This document shows, one piece after another, positions 1 through 8,108 of a stretch of DNA of 64,000 nt (the first letter of the stretch is position 1; each line of letters opens with the position of its first letter). Source of the stretch: Faunimonas pinastri (GTDB lineage Bacteria; Pseudomonadota; Alphaproteobacteria; Rhizobiales; Afifellaceae). Below the pieces are notes generated by a model, which was not told the origin of the DNA, did not search any database, and saw nothing but the letters and a program-made list of their open reading frames with translations. The stretch lies in assembly GCF_900110915.1 (NCBI RefSeq), contig NZ_FOFG01000002.1, positions 403,434-467,433 of the forward strand. The letters are read 5' to 3'. Position numbers and translations under genes: made by a program.

Positions 1-1
1 T

Positions 2-466
2 CTGCACCAGATGAAGGACGTCTATTTTGCGGAGAACGCCATCATCAAGGCGCTCCCCAAGATGGCGGAAGCAGCGCAATCCCCTGAGCTCAAGGCCGCC
101 CTCAAGGTCCATCTCGACGAGACGCGCAACCAGGTGAAGCGGCTCGACGAGGCATTCGAACTCCTCGGCGAAAAGGCGCAGGGCGTGGAGTGCAAGGCCA
201 TCCAGGGCATCATCGCCGAAGCCGAAGAGGTGATGGACGAGTTCAAGGGCGGCGAAGCGATCGACGCGGGCATCATCTCCGCCGCGCAGGCCGTCGAGCA
301 TTACGAGATCACCCGCTACGGCACGCTGTTCGCATGGGCCAACCAGCTCGAGCTGAACGACATCGCGGATCTTCTGGAGGAAACGCTGGTGGAAGAGGAA
401 AACACCGACGACCTCCTGTCCGAGCTTGCCGAGGATTCCATCAACGAGGAAGCCGGATCGGACTGA
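2..466 (+). CDS. DUF892 (YciE/YciF) ferritin-like protein, 5' partial
   Basis: The frame is open to the left edge of the window. The first visible residues (L-H-Q-M-K-D-V-Y-F-A-E) match the interior of the family's N-terminal helix, so the methionine at position 11 is probably internal and the true start lies off-window. The rest is an all-alpha, Glu-rich protein typical of DUF892, a ferritin-like four-helix bundle, with acidic/His residues (E-N-A-I, H-L-D-E-T, E-H-Y-E) spaced like the di-iron ligands of that fold. The family is associated with general stress in proteobacteria, and the biochemical role is poorly defined. The C-terminus is very acidic. A strong terminator follows. Family call confident; physiological role inferred. 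Confidence 0.85.
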   Translation: MHQMKDVYFAENAIIKALPKMAEAAQSPELKAALKVHLDETRNQVKRLDEAFELLGEKAQGVECKAIQGIIAEAEEVMDEFKGGEAIDAGIISAAQAVEHYEITRYGTLFAWANQLELNDIADLLEETLVEEENTDDLLSELAEDSINEEAGSD

Positions 467-487
467 TCCGTTAGGACTTAACGGATC
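465..487. repeat. perfect 9-bp inverted repeat at the DUF892 stop codon
   Basis: GATCCGTTA (465-473) and TAACGGATC (479-487) flank a 5-nt loop and overlap the stop codon at 464-466. There is no T-run after it. It may be an RNA-stabilising hairpin or a binding site. The real terminator lies just downstream. Confidence 0.5.
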
Positions 488-511
488 GGGCTTCAGATCA
501 GGGCCGGAATC

Positions 512-545
512 AGGGCGGCAGCGGGAAACCGCTGACCGCCCTTTT
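512..545 (+). terminator. Rho-independent terminator after the DUF892 gene
   Basis: AGGGCGG-CAGCGG pairs with CCGCTG-A-CCGCCCT across a GAAA tetraloop with a single bulged A, followed by TTT(T)CC. It sits 46 nt after the DUF892 stop and before the convergent GreA/B-like gene. A T-run is seen only on the plus side. Confidence 0.85.
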
Positions 546-564
546 CCTTGAGATCGGGATCGCC

Positions 565-1044
565 TCAGGCGATCTCGACGATTTCCACCTCGCCGCCGGC
601 GATCGTGACCTCGTCGCCGACAGCCTTGCCCGTCAGCGCGCGGGCCAGCGGAGATACGTAGGAGATGCTGCCGCGTGCGGGATCGGCCTCGTCCTCCCCC
701 ACGATGCGGAAGACCTGCCGGCGGCCATCCTCCCGGTCGATGGTTACCGTGCTGCCGAAGACGGCGACGTGGTGGCTCGGCGGCGGCCCCACCGGTTCGG
801 CGCTGGCGCGCCGGGCTGTGTAATAGCGAAGATCCCGCGTGGCGCGCGCCATGGCCGTGCGGTCGGAGCTGATCCCCTCCGCGGCCTTTGCCGCCTGATA
901 GGCCGCCCGCGCCTCCGCCAGGGCCGCCTCGAGCTGCGCCAGCCCTTCCGGCGTCACGAGGTTGCGATGCGGCGAGATCGGCCGGTCCGGCAGGTTGGCG
1001 GCCGTGGCCTCGACGTCTTCCTCGCGCGTGAAGGCGACGCTCAT
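565..1044 (-). CDS. GreA/GreB-family transcript cleavage factor-like protein
   Basis: The 159-residue product begins M-S-V-A-F and runs into L-P-D-R-P-I-S-P-H, a segment shared by rhizobial GreA/B-like proteins. A short coiled-coil segment (about residues 30-75) is followed by a GreA/GreB C-terminal beta-barrel (about 80-159) that includes the S-P-L-A-R-A-L-T-G-K and G-D-E-V motifs expected of that FKBP-like domain. Such proteins bind RNA polymerase near the secondary channel. The coiled coil is shorter than in canonical GreA (about 158 residues in total), so this may be a Rnk/GreB-like regulator and not a true cleavage factor. The frame stays open upstream with other ATGs at 1116 and 1137. 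The latter has a GAGG ribosome site 6 nt upstream. I chose 1044 on family length. Confidence 0.8.
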   Translation of the reverse strand: MSVAFTREEDVEATAANLPDRPISPHRNLVTPEGLAQLEAALAEARAAYQAAKAAEGISSDRTAMARATRDLRYYTARRASAEPVGPPPSHHVAVFGSTVTIDREDGRRQVFRIVGEDEADPARGSISYVSPLARALTGKAVGDEVTIAGGEVEIVEIA

Positions 1045-1303
1045 CGGCCCGGCCCCGATGTCGGGGAGCGGGCGGGAATCGGACGGATCGGAAACGCTGT
1101 GGTCATTCCTCAACATCGGGGATGACGGGATCGCCATCAAGTGCCTCGTCGAGAGGCGCCGCCTTGCTGCCGGGCACCATCCACGCGCCATCCTTGCACC
1201 GTCGCGCCTCAATATTGTGCATGTGCAGCAATTACCCCGCTTGTGAAGGAAGCCGGCTTGTACGCCGCCGGAAACGGTGAGATATGTTGGCCGTCCAGCA
1301 GGC

Positions 1304-1490
1304 TATGCGGGAGAGACCTCGGCGGTTCGCCGACGAGGCGCCGACGGAGCAACACCCCAGGAAACTCTCAGGCAAAAGGACCGCGTAGCTGGACGATCTG
1401 GAGAGAGGCGCTTCGATGCGTCCACCGAAGGGGAAGCCCTCGGCCGCTTGCGGCTCGGGGTAAACTCTCAGGTACCGTGACAGATGGGGA
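1304..1490 (+). promoter_or_regulatory. tandem glycine riboswitch (two aptamers)
   Basis: Aptamer 1 runs from about 1306 (GCGGGAGAG) to 1384, with the conserved GACGGAGCAACACCCC-like core and GGAAACTCTCAGGCAAAAGGACCG. Aptamer 2 runs from about 1391 (CTGGAGAGAGGCG) to 1489, with CACCGAAGGGG and GGTAAACTCTCAGGTACCGTGACAG split around the usual stems. The short linker and both repeated CTCTCAGG boxes are diagnostic of the gcvT-type glycine riboswitch. It ends about 57 nt before the GTG start of a DadA-like oxidoreductase, so that gene is the expected target. Glycine riboswitches are generally ON switches for glycine catabolism. That this one induces the downstream gene is inference. Confidence 0.95.
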
Positions 1491-1497
1491 CAACCGG

Positions 1498-1513
1498 ACC
1501 GGGCTTGCCCGGT
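1498..1513 (+). terminator. possible riboswitch expression-platform hairpin
   Basis: ACCGGG (1498-1503) can pair with CCCGGT (1508-1513) across a 4-nt loop immediately after the second glycine aptamer. It is followed by only a weak pyrimidine tract (TCTGCTC). It could be a weak terminator or a structure controlled by the aptamer. Confidence 0.4.
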
Positions 1514-1546
1514 TCTGCTCGTCACCATTCACGAAAGAGCGTCCTC

Positions 1547-2857
1547 GTGCAGACCATTGCCGTCATCGGCGCCGGGATCACCGGCATCACCACAGCCTAT
1601 GCCCTGGCTGAAAAGGGTTATTCGGTCACCGTCTTCGACCGCAACCGCTACCCCGCCATGGAAACCTCGTTCGCCAATGGCGGCCAGCTTTCCGCCTCCA
1701 ATGCCGAGGTCTGGAACAACACGGCGACGCTGCTGAAGGGCATCAAGTGGATGCTGAAGAGCGACGCGCCGCTGCTTCTCAATCCCCTGCCCTCGTGGCA
1801 CAAATATTCCTGGATGGCCGAGTTCGTCGCCAGGATCCCGGAATACCGCGCCAACACGGTGGAGACCACGCGCCTTGCGATCGCATCGCGCCGCTACATG
1901 GCGGAAATGGCGGAGCGGGAGAACATCGACTTCCACCTGGAGAAGCGCGGCATTCTCCACATCTATCGCGACAAGACCAGCTTCGACCACGCGATGACGG
2001 TGAGCGGCCTCCTGGCCGAAGGCGGCCTCGAGCGCCGCACCGTGACGCCGGACGAGATGCGCGCCATCGAGCCGACGCTGCATGGCGACTATTACGGCGG
2101 CTTCTTCACCGAGTCCGATTCCACCGGCGACATCCACAAGTTCACCCGCGGGCTGGCGGAGGCCTGCATGCGCAAGGGCGTCCTCTTCGTGCAGGATGCC
2201 GAAGTGCGCCGCCTCAGCCACAAGGGCGACGGCATCGAGGTGCAGTGGCTGCCGACCGAGCAGGAGGAAGGCCAGCGCCTGCGCCATCGGCGGGAAACCG
2301 CGCGCTTCGATGGCACGGTGATCTGCGCCGGCGTCGCCAGCCGCCGCTTTGCCGCCATGCTCGGCGACCGCGTCAACATCTATCCGGTGAAGGGCTACTC
2401 CATCACCGTCCAGCTCGACGACGAGAAGAGCCAGAAGGGCGCGCCCTGGGTCAGCCTGCTCGACGATGCGACCAAGATCGTCAGCAGCCGCCTCGGCCAG
2501 GACCGCTTCCGCGTCGCCGGCACGGCGGAGTTCAACGGCGACAACCGCGACATCCGCCAGGACCGCATCCGCCCGCTGGTGGAGTGGACGCGCCAGCTCT
2601 TCCCCGATGTGGACACCGGCAAGGTGCTGCCCTGGGCGGGCCTGCGGCCAATGATGCCGAACATGATGCCGCGCGTCGGCGCCGGCCGGAAGCCGGGCGT
2701 GTTCTACAATACCGGGCACGGCCATCTCGGCTGGACCCTCTGCGCGGCAACGGCGGAGATGATCGCCGACGTGGTCGCCCGGCGCGACCGGAAGCCGGCG
2801 GCCGTCACGCAGCTTCGGCAGGTCGCCGATCGCGAGCCGGAACGACTGCGCGCCTGA
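1547..2857 (+). CDS. DadA-like FAD-dependent D-amino acid/glycine dehydrogenase
   Basis: The 436-residue flavoprotein of the DAO family opens with a Rossmann dinucleotide fold (V-I-G-A-G-I-T-G-I-T-T-A, about residues 6-17). It carries the F-A-N-G-G-Q-L-S segment typical of DadA near residue 45 and a C-terminal W-A-G-L-R-P-M...Y-N-T-G-H-G-H-L-G-W substrate/FAD closing motif. The family deaminates D-amino acids or glycine to oxo-acids and passes electrons to the respiratory chain at the inner membrane. I chose GTG at 1547 because the protein then starts just before the beta strand of the FAD fold and has AAAGAG upstream. A longer in-frame reading from 1484 would eat into the riboswitch. The glycine riboswitch suggests glycine or a glycine-linked compound as substrate or inducer, which is inference. 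Confidence 0.88.
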   Translation: MQTIAVIGAGITGITTAYALAEKGYSVTVFDRNRYPAMETSFANGGQLSASNAEVWNNTATLLKGIKWMLKSDAPLLLNPLPSWHKYSWMAEFVARIPEYRANTVETTRLAIASRRYMAEMAERENIDFHLEKRGILHIYRDKTSFDHAMTVSGLLAEGGLERRTVTPDEMRAIEPTLHGDYYGGFFTESDSTGDIHKFTRGLAEACMRKGVLFVQDAEVRRLSHKGDGIEVQWLPTEQEEGQRLRHRRETARFDGTVICAGVASRRFAAMLGDRVNIYPVKGYSITVQLDDEKSQKGAPWVSLLDDATKIVSSRLGQDRFRVAGTAEFNGDNRDIRQDRIRPLVEWTRQLFPDVDTGKVLPWAGLRPMMPNMMPRVGAGRKPGVFYNTGHGHLGWTLCAATAEMIADVVARRDRKPAAVTQLRQVADREPERLRA

Positions 2858-2979
2858 TCTTCGGATGCCGATATCGGGCCTTGAAGTTGAGGCCGGCGCG
2901 AGAGTGCCGGCCTCCCTGATTTGCCGGGTCATTCCGGCCGGCCTCCATGCTAGCGTGCGGCCCGAGTCGATTGAGGAGC

Positions 2980-3390
2980 ATGCCATTGCCGATGACGGAC
3001 CCCCTTGCCGCCGATCAGGCGTTCTTTACCGCGCTTCAGGCCGCCGATAGCGACAGTTTGAACGCGCTCCTTTCCGACGATTTCATCCTCGTCGACGTGC
3101 TTTCCGGCTCCACCATCCCGAAATCCGTCCTCGTCGGCTTTGTCGGCGCCGGCGATCTCGTCTTCAACGAGATAGAGCGCGATCCGGGCGATCTCATCCA
3201 GCGCGACTATGAGGGTCTCACGATCATCATCGGCAGGACGCGGATGAACATGACCTATGAAGGCGAGACCTTCACCGCCGAGAGCCGCTACACGCATGTC
3301 CTCATCGAGGATTTCGAGCTCGGCTGGCAGCTCGTCTCCGCGCAGGGCACGCTGATCCCCTCCGGCGCTCCCGACGTGGAAGCCGCCTGA
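2980..3390 (+). CDS. NTF2-like / SnoaL-like domain protein (DUF4440 type)
   Basis: The 136-residue protein has the alpha+beta cone pattern of NTF2-like proteins: an N-terminal helix pair (D-Q-A-F-F-T-A-L-Q-A-A-D), L-L-S-D-D-F-I-L-V-D, then alternating strands ending Y-T-H-V-L-I-E...W-Q-L-V-S-A-Q-G-T. Members are small ligand-binding or enzymatic domains and the substrate cannot be read from sequence. GAGGAG lies directly before ATG 2980, which is close. ATG 2992 is the alternative, with a long spacing. It sits alone between two transcription units and may be cotranscribed with the MFS gene 34 nt downstream. Confidence 0.7.
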   Translation: MPLPMTDPLAADQAFFTALQAADSDSLNALLSDDFILVDVLSGSTIPKSVLVGFVGAGDLVFNEIERDPGDLIQRDYEGLTIIIGRTRMNMTYEGETFTAESRYTHVLIEDFELGWQLVSAQGTLIPSGAPDVEAA

Positions 3391-3424
3391 TATTCCACTC
3401 TCCAGCACGGCCAAGGATGTCCGG

Positions 3425-4738
3425 ATGAACGCAATCACCATCGAATCCGCCATTGCCTCTGCCGGTACGGGCCGTTTCCAGCGACGCCTGATCGGCGTCT
3501 TCGGGCTGGTCTGGGCGGCCGACGCCATGCAGGTGCTGGCGGTTGGCTTCACCGCACCCAGCATCGCAAGAAGCTTCGGCCTCTCCGTGCCGCAAGCCCT
3601 GCAGACCGGCACCGTCTTCTTTCTGGGCATGCTCTTCGGAGCCTGGGGCTTCGGCCGGCTCGCCGACCGTTTCGGCCGCCGCCGCGTCCTCATCGTGACG
3701 GTGCTCCTCGATGCGGTCTTCGGCCTGCTCTCCGGCGTGGCTCCGAGCTTCTCGATCCTGCAGCTTTTCCGCTTCCTCACCGGCCTCGCCGTCGGTGGCA
3801 CGCTGCCGGTCGACTATGCGATGATGGCGGAGTTCCTTCCGGCGGACCGGCGCGGGCGCTGGCTGGTCGGGCTCGAAGCTTTCTGGGCGTTGGGCACTCT
3901 GGTGCTTTCGCTGGTCACCTGGGCGCTCGTGACAGCCGGCGTCGAGGCGCCCTGGCGCTGGGTCTTCGCGATCAATGCCGCACCGGCGCTGATCGGCATC
4001 GGGCTTCGCCTGTGGATCCCGGAATCGCCCTTCCACCTGCTCCGCACCGGGCGCGGCGAGGAGGCGAAAACCGTCATCGACCGGGTGGCGCTCGCCAATG
4101 GCCGGGCACCGGCAGCGGGAACGCTGATCGCGCGCGTCCAGGGCAGGACCTCGATGAAGGCGCTGTTCGCCGGGGCGCTCGGACGCCGCACGCTGCTGAT
4201 CCTCGTCGCGTGGCTCCTAGTTTCCGTTGCGTATTACGGCGTCTTCGCCTGGCTGCCCAGCCGGCTCGTCGGCCAGGGCTACGGCTTCGTTCGCGGCCAG
4301 GGCTTCCTGGTGCTGGTCGCGCTGGCGCAGTTGCCGGGCTATGCGCTGGCGGCATGGGGCGTGGAAGTCTGGGGCCGCAAGCCGACGCTGATCGCCTTCC
4401 TCGGCCTCAGCGCCCTCGGCTGTATCTTCTATGTGCTGGCCGGCACCCCTGCCCTGATCGCCAGCGCCACGCTCACGATGAGCTTCGCGCTGCTCGGTAC
4501 CTGGGGCGCGCTCTATGCCTTCACGCCGGAGCTCTACCCCACCGCCCTTCGCGCCACCGGGATGGGCGTGGCAGGCGCGGTCGCCCGCTTCGGCGGCCTT
4601 CTCGCACCCTCCGCCGTGGGGCTGATCGTGGCCCAGAGTTTCGGCACCGCGATCGCCTTTTTCGCCGTCCTGCTGGCACTTTCGCTGGTCGCCGTCGCCT
4701 TCCTCGACGTGGAAACGCGGAAGCAGGCGCTCACATGA
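3425..4738 (+). CDS. MFS transporter, 12-TM organic solute (aromatic acid/sugar-type) permease
   Basis: The 437-residue protein has about 12 hydrophobic segments and the MFS signature loop G-R-L-A-D-R-F-G-R-R-R between TM2 and TM3 (about residues 77-87). A P-E-S-P motif follows the sixth helix (about residues 198-201), and a V-W-G-R-K-P-T loop opens the second half. This arrangement is typical of the sugar/AAHS-type porters (SV2-like subgroup). The substrate is unknown. Residues D-Y-A-M-M-A-E-F in TM4 resemble the conserved acidic region of these porters. No regulator is adjacent. Confidence 0.8.
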   Translation: MNAITIESAIASAGTGRFQRRLIGVFGLVWAADAMQVLAVGFTAPSIARSFGLSVPQALQTGTVFFLGMLFGAWGFGRLADRFGRRRVLIVTVLLDAVFGLLSGVAPSFSILQLFRFLTGLAVGGTLPVDYAMMAEFLPADRRGRWLVGLEAFWALGTLVLSLVTWALVTAGVEAPWRWVFAINAAPALIGIGLRLWIPESPFHLLRTGRGEEAKTVIDRVALANGRAPAAGTLIARVQGRTSMKALFAGALGRRTLLILVAWLLVSVAYYGVFAWLPSRLVGQGYGFVRGQGFLVLVALAQLPGYALAAWGVEVWGRKPTLIAFLGLSALGCIFYVLAGTPALIASATLTMSFALLGTWGALYAFTPELYPTALRATGMGVAGAVARFGGLLAPSAVGLIVAQSFGTAIAFFAVLLALSLVAVAFLDVETRKQALT

Positions 4739-4761
4739 ACCGGTGCGGCGAAAACACGTTC

Positions 4762-4785
4762 TTAACGCGACTTAACACCGGTTAA
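4762..4785. promoter_or_regulatory. three TTAA boxes at exact 10-bp spacing
   Basis: TTAA occurs at 4762-4765, 4772-4775 and 4782-4785, one helical turn apart, about 75 bp ahead of a small gene. It resembles but does not match the CtrA half-site pair (TTAA-N7-TTAA). The region also contains an inverted repeat, AACCGGTG (4738-4745) and CACCGGTT (4776-4783). Confidence 0.35.
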
Positions 4786-4857
4786 GGATCGTCGCATTTC
4801 TGGCGTGGTTGGATGGCATGAATATCCAACCTGCTCCTTGGCAATCGTGAGGAGATC

Positions 4858-5067
4858 ATGTCGATGGTGCCAGAAACCGAAATCCGGAACAGGGTCGCGC
4901 TGGCGATCCGGACTGGACAGATCCTCCATGTACCCTATGAAGCCGTGCAGATCGCCTCGCTCTACAATGCCGATGCGAATGCGATTGCGTTGGAACTGAC
5001 CGAGGCAGGACTGAGAGCCGGGATCAACATGGAACTCGGCAAACCTTCCGAAGCTCGGCCGGCCTAG
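4858..5067 (+). CDS. small hypothetical protein (69 aa)
   Basis: A well-placed GAGGAG ribosome site precedes the ATG by a few bases. The product is soluble, with a predicted helical central part (I-R-N-R-V-A-L-A-I-R-T-G-Q-I-L, then A-V-Q-I-A-S-L-Y-N-A-D-A-N-A-I-A-L-E-L-T-E-A-G) and no cysteines. I do not recognise the family. It lies 20 nt before a DUF2934 gene and may be cotranscribed with it, which hints at a stress-related or housekeeping minor protein. Function unknown. Confidence 0.65.
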   Translation: MSMVPETEIRNRVALAIRTGQILHVPYEAVQIASLYNADANAIALELTEAGLRAGINMELGKPSEARPA

Positions 5068-5087
5068 TCACAGCGGAGAGGCGTTTG

Positions 5088-5489
5088 ATGTCTGAGAACG
5101 ATCGGCAGCGAAAGATCGAGCAACGGGCTTACGAGATCTGGGAGAGCGAGGGCCAGCCGCACGGCCGTCACGAGGAGCACTGGCTCCGGGCCAGCCACGA
5201 GCACGACCAGCCTTTGCATGTTCATACCGGCAGCTTCGAGGGCGACGGCGGGACGATCGTCTCGGCTGGTGCCATCCAGACTGCTTCCCGAACCCGGAAG
5301 ACGAAGACAGTCGCTGAAGAAACCGGCAAGGCCGAACCGGCCCCCTCTCCGCGCAAGCGAGCCGGCCGCGCTTCCGGCACGGCCGCGATGGAAGCCAGCG
5401 CCACGAAGACCGAGACGGAGAGCGCCGCCGGCAAGCCCGCGCGAAAGACAACCGGCAAGCCCGCCACCGAGGTGAAGGGCGGCGGCTGA
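5088..5489 (+). CDS. DUF2934 domain protein with lysine/alanine-rich tail
   Basis: Residues 1-40 form the DUF2934 helix-turn motif: I-E-Q-R-A-Y-E-I-W-E-S-E-G-Q-P-H-G followed by H-W-L-R-A. The remaining ~95 residues are low complexity, rich in K, A, T, P and E (P-R-K-R-A-G-R-A, G-K-P-A-R-K-T-T-G-K), resembling histone H1-like or DNA-associated tails. ATG at 5088 follows CGGAGAGG with good spacing. DUF2934 proteins are common small proteins of rhizobia with no established activity. A nucleic-acid-binding role for the basic tail is speculation. Confidence 0.75.
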   Translation: MSENDRQRKIEQRAYEIWESEGQPHGRHEEHWLRASHEHDQPLHVHTGSFEGDGGTIVSAGAIQTASRTRKTKTVAEETGKAEPAPSPRKRAGRASGTAAMEASATKTETESAAGKPARKTTGKPATEVKGGG

Positions 5490-5698
5490 ACGGCCCTGCC
5501 GCCCGGATCGTCGGGCGAGTTCACGCTCGCATAGCGGGAACTTGACCGCTCCGTTTACAAATATGCGTTTGCGTTTGCCTGGAAGTTTGGGCACCAAGAA
5601 GCACGCTCTGGAGACGGAAGGCTGTTCGCAGCCCCGCCGGGCGTGCCGGACCGTCTGAAGCGGTGCTTGCAGGCTCTTAAAAGGAAGCTGGGACAGTT

Positions 5699-6085
5699 AT
5701 GGCAAGGCAGCCCAACTCGGTCGACGCCTATGTCGGAAGCCGAATTCGTGCCCGTCGACGGGTTCTCGACCTCACGCAGGAAGCCATCGGCGACAAGGTC
5801 GGGGTCACGTTCCAGCAGATTCAGAAATACGAAACAGGCACCAATCGCGTCGGCGCCAGCCGCTTGGCGCAGCTCGCCCAGGTGATGGACGTGCCGATTT
5901 CCTACTTTTTCCCGGACGCGGAAGAAGGTGCTGCCGCTGAGGCGCTGGACGCCCTGCCCGCCGACGACATGGCAAGCCTGTGCCGCGCCTTCTCTTCGAT
6001 CGACGATCCGAGCCTACGCCGCGAGATCCTGAGCTTCGTGGAAACGCTGTCGGCCAGCCGCCAGTCGCAGGATTCCGGCCGCTAG
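5699..6085 (+). CDS. XRE/Cro-type helix-turn-helix regulator
   Basis: The 128-residue protein has an HTH_3 domain at about residues 14-70: R-I-R-A-R-R-R-V-L-D-L-T-Q-E-A-I-G-D-K, then V-T-F-Q-Q-I-Q-K-Y-E-T-G-T-N-R (recognition helix) and L-A-Q-L-A-Q-V-M-D-V-P-I-S-Y-F-F. The acidic C-terminal part may dimerise. This is the common short HTH protein found in several copies in rhizobial genomes. The target is unknown. A 209-bp upstream gap is large enough for its own promoter. A drug exporter-like MFS gene begins 87 nt downstream and is a possible regulon member. Confidence 0.85.
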   Translation: MARQPNSVDAYVGSRIRARRRVLDLTQEAIGDKVGVTFQQIQKYETGTNRVGASRLAQLAQVMDVPISYFFPDAEEGAAAEALDALPADDMASLCRAFSSIDDPSLRREILSFVETLSASRQSQDSGR

Positions 6086-6172
6086 TCTCGCCGGCCTTTC
6101 TCCGGGCCGTCGTAGCGCTCGCAATCCGACCCCGGCGCGCGTAGAACGGCTCGGTTCCTCTTTCGAAGCGCC

Positions 6173-7606
6173 ATGCAGACCTCCTCCAGAAGCCCGGTTC
6201 TTGCTCCGCTGGTCGTCGCCGGCTCCTCCTTCATGGAGAACCTCGACGGCACGGTGATCGCGACCGCGCTGCCGCAGATGGCGCATTCCTTCGGAGCGAG
6301 CGCCGTTTCGCTCAGCATCGGCGTCACCGCCTATCTTCTCACGGTGGCGGTCTTCATTCCGATCAGCGGCTGGATGGCCGACCGCTTCGGCGCACGCACC
6401 GTGTTCGCCAGCGCCATCGCGATCTTCACCCTGGCCTCAGCTCTCTGCGGCTTCAGCAATTCGCTCTGGTCCTTTACCGCCGCACGGATCCTGCAGGGCG
6501 TGGGCGGCTCCATGATGCTGCCGGTCGGCCGGATCGTGGTGATGCGAACCGCCGGCAAGCAGGACCTGATGCGCGCCATCGCGACGATCACCTGGCCGGC
6601 GCTGATCGCGCCCGTTCTCGGTCCGCCGCTCGGCGGCTTCATCACGACCTACGCGTCCTGGCGCTGGATCTTCTTCCTGAACCTGCCGCTCGGGATCGTC
6701 GCACTCACCTTGGTTCTCTTCATCATCCGCAACGAGCGGACGGATGCGCGGAAGCCATTCGATCTCAGGGGCTTCCTGCTGACGGCCGCCGCCCTCGCGC
6801 TCATGATGTACGGGCTGGACCTCAGCGGCCGCGCCGCTTCCGGTTGGCTGCTGCCGCTCGCGATCGTCGCCGTGGGGCTCGCGATCGGCATCGTCGCCGT
6901 GCGGCATGCGCTCGCCCGGCCGCAGCCCATCGTCTCGCTCCGGCCCGTGCGGATTCAGACGTTCACGATCTCCTCGGTCACGGGGGGAACCCTGTTCCGC
7001 GTGACGGTGGGCGCCACACCGGTGCTGCTGCCGCTGATGTTCCAGATTGGCTTCGGCATGGATGCGTTCCGCTCCGGCCTGCTGGTCCTGTTCTATGCCG
7101 GCGGCAACCTGGCGATGAAGACCGTGACCACGCGGACGCTGCGACTTTTCGGCTTCCGCAACGTGCTCGTCGTCAACTCCGCGGCGGTGGCGCTGTCGCT
7201 GATCGTCTTCGCGTTTTTCAGGCCCGCCTTCCCCGCCGCCCTGATGGCAGTCCTGCTTTTCGCCGGCGGGCTGGCGCGATCCCTGCAATTCACGTCGCTG
7301 AACACGCTTGCCTTCGCCGATATCGGCCCCAAGGACACCAGCGACGCCTCAACCCTCTACGCCATGGTGCAGCAGATCGCCTTCGGCATGGGTGCGGCTC
7401 TGGCGGCCGTTCTGGTCAACGTCTCGCAGGCCGCGCGCGGCGCAGCCGTGCCCGATTTTTCGGATTTCCGCACGGCATTCCTCGCCTTGGCGCTGATCGT
7501 GGCGATCTCGGTGCTGTTCTTCCTGAGGCTCCGGCCGGATGCGGGGTCGGAGGTGAGCAGCCATCGGCCCGCCCGCTCCGTCGCGAGACCTGCCGCCGGG
7601 GAGTAG
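6173..7606 (+). CDS. DHA2-type MFS multidrug efflux transporter (EmrB/QacA-like)
   Basis: The 477-residue integral membrane protein has about 14 hydrophobic segments. Features include the DHA2 TM1 motif (L-D-G-T-V-I-A-T-A-L-P), motif A (G-W-M-A-D-R-F-G-A-R) and the antiporter motif C-like stretch W-P-A-L-I-A-P-V-L-G-P-P-L-G-G-F-I in TM5. This family exports hydrophobic drugs in exchange for protons, often with a periplasmic adaptor, which is not present next to it. The ribosome site is weak. Substrate unknown. Confidence 0.85.
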   Translation: MQTSSRSPVLAPLVVAGSSFMENLDGTVIATALPQMAHSFGASAVSLSIGVTAYLLTVAVFIPISGWMADRFGARTVFASAIAIFTLASALCGFSNSLWSFTAARILQGVGGSMMLPVGRIVVMRTAGKQDLMRAIATITWPALIAPVLGPPLGGFITTYASWRWIFFLNLPLGIVALTLVLFIIRNERTDARKPFDLRGFLLTAAALALMMYGLDLSGRAASGWLLPLAIVAVGLAIGIVAVRHALARPQPIVSLRPVRIQTFTISSVTGGTLFRVTVGATPVLLPLMFQIGFGMDAFRSGLLVLFYAGGNLAMKTVTTRTLRLFGFRNVLVVNSAAVALSLIVFAFFRPAFPAALMAVLLFAGGLARSLQFTSLNTLAFADIGPKDTSDASTLYAMVQQIAFGMGAALAAVLVNVSQAARGAAVPDFSDFRTAFLALALIVAISVLFFLRLRPDAGSEVSSHRPARSVARPAAGE

Positions 7607-7676
7607 GCGGGCGTCCGCCGGGAACTTCGGCGCATCCTGCCGATTGTTCAGGCAAGCAAACGCTGGAGGCCCTTCC

Positions 7677-8108
7677 GTGAAGACCTTTACCGCATTCCTG
7701 ATCTCGGCCACCGTTCTCGGCGGCTCGTCGTTTTCCGTGCAGGCTGGCGCGGCGGAAGCCGGCTCCGCCGCCCGTCTTGCCGCCCCCATCGTCAAGGTTC
7801 AGGCCGTCGAGCCTTTCGACGATCTCGGCCGGCCGGACCATGGCCCCGCCGACGCCAATGTCGGGGCGCCGAGCCCCATCGCCGGTCCGCCCCCGAATGA
7901 CCCACGTGCCAACCAGGTGCCGGACTATTCCGGCGGTGAGGTCGCCGGCGTACCCGGCGCGGTGGAAGCGCCGACGTCCCGGGCGGCTCCTTCGGTCAGG
8001 ACGGCTCCTTCCGTCAAGATGGCCCCTTCCGCAAAGTGCCGCACCGTCCATGTGAAGAAGCACACGGCATCCGGCACGGTGACCCAGAGCGTCAAACGCT
8101 GCGATTGA
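7677..8108 (+). CDS. exported hypothetical protein
   Basis: The GTG start follows GGAGG. The product has a signal peptide (V-K-T-F-T-A-F-L-I-S-A-T-V-L-G-G, likely cleavage after V-Q-A or A-A-E-A). The mature part (about 115 residues) is Pro/Ala-rich and probably disordered, with a short A-P-S-V-(R/K)-(T/M) triplication near residues 100-117 and a cysteine pair (S-A-K-C-R-T-V and K-R-C-D at the end) that could form a disulphide. No family recognised. Its 3' end overlaps the convergent gene on the other strand by 17 bp. Confidence 0.65.
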   Translation: MKTFTAFLISATVLGGSSFSVQAGAAEAGSAARLAAPIVKVQAVEPFDDLGRPDHGPADANVGAPSPIAGPPPNDPRANQVPDYSGGEVAGVPGAVEAPTSRAAPSVRTAPSVKMAPSAKCRTVHVKKHTASGTVTQSVKRCD

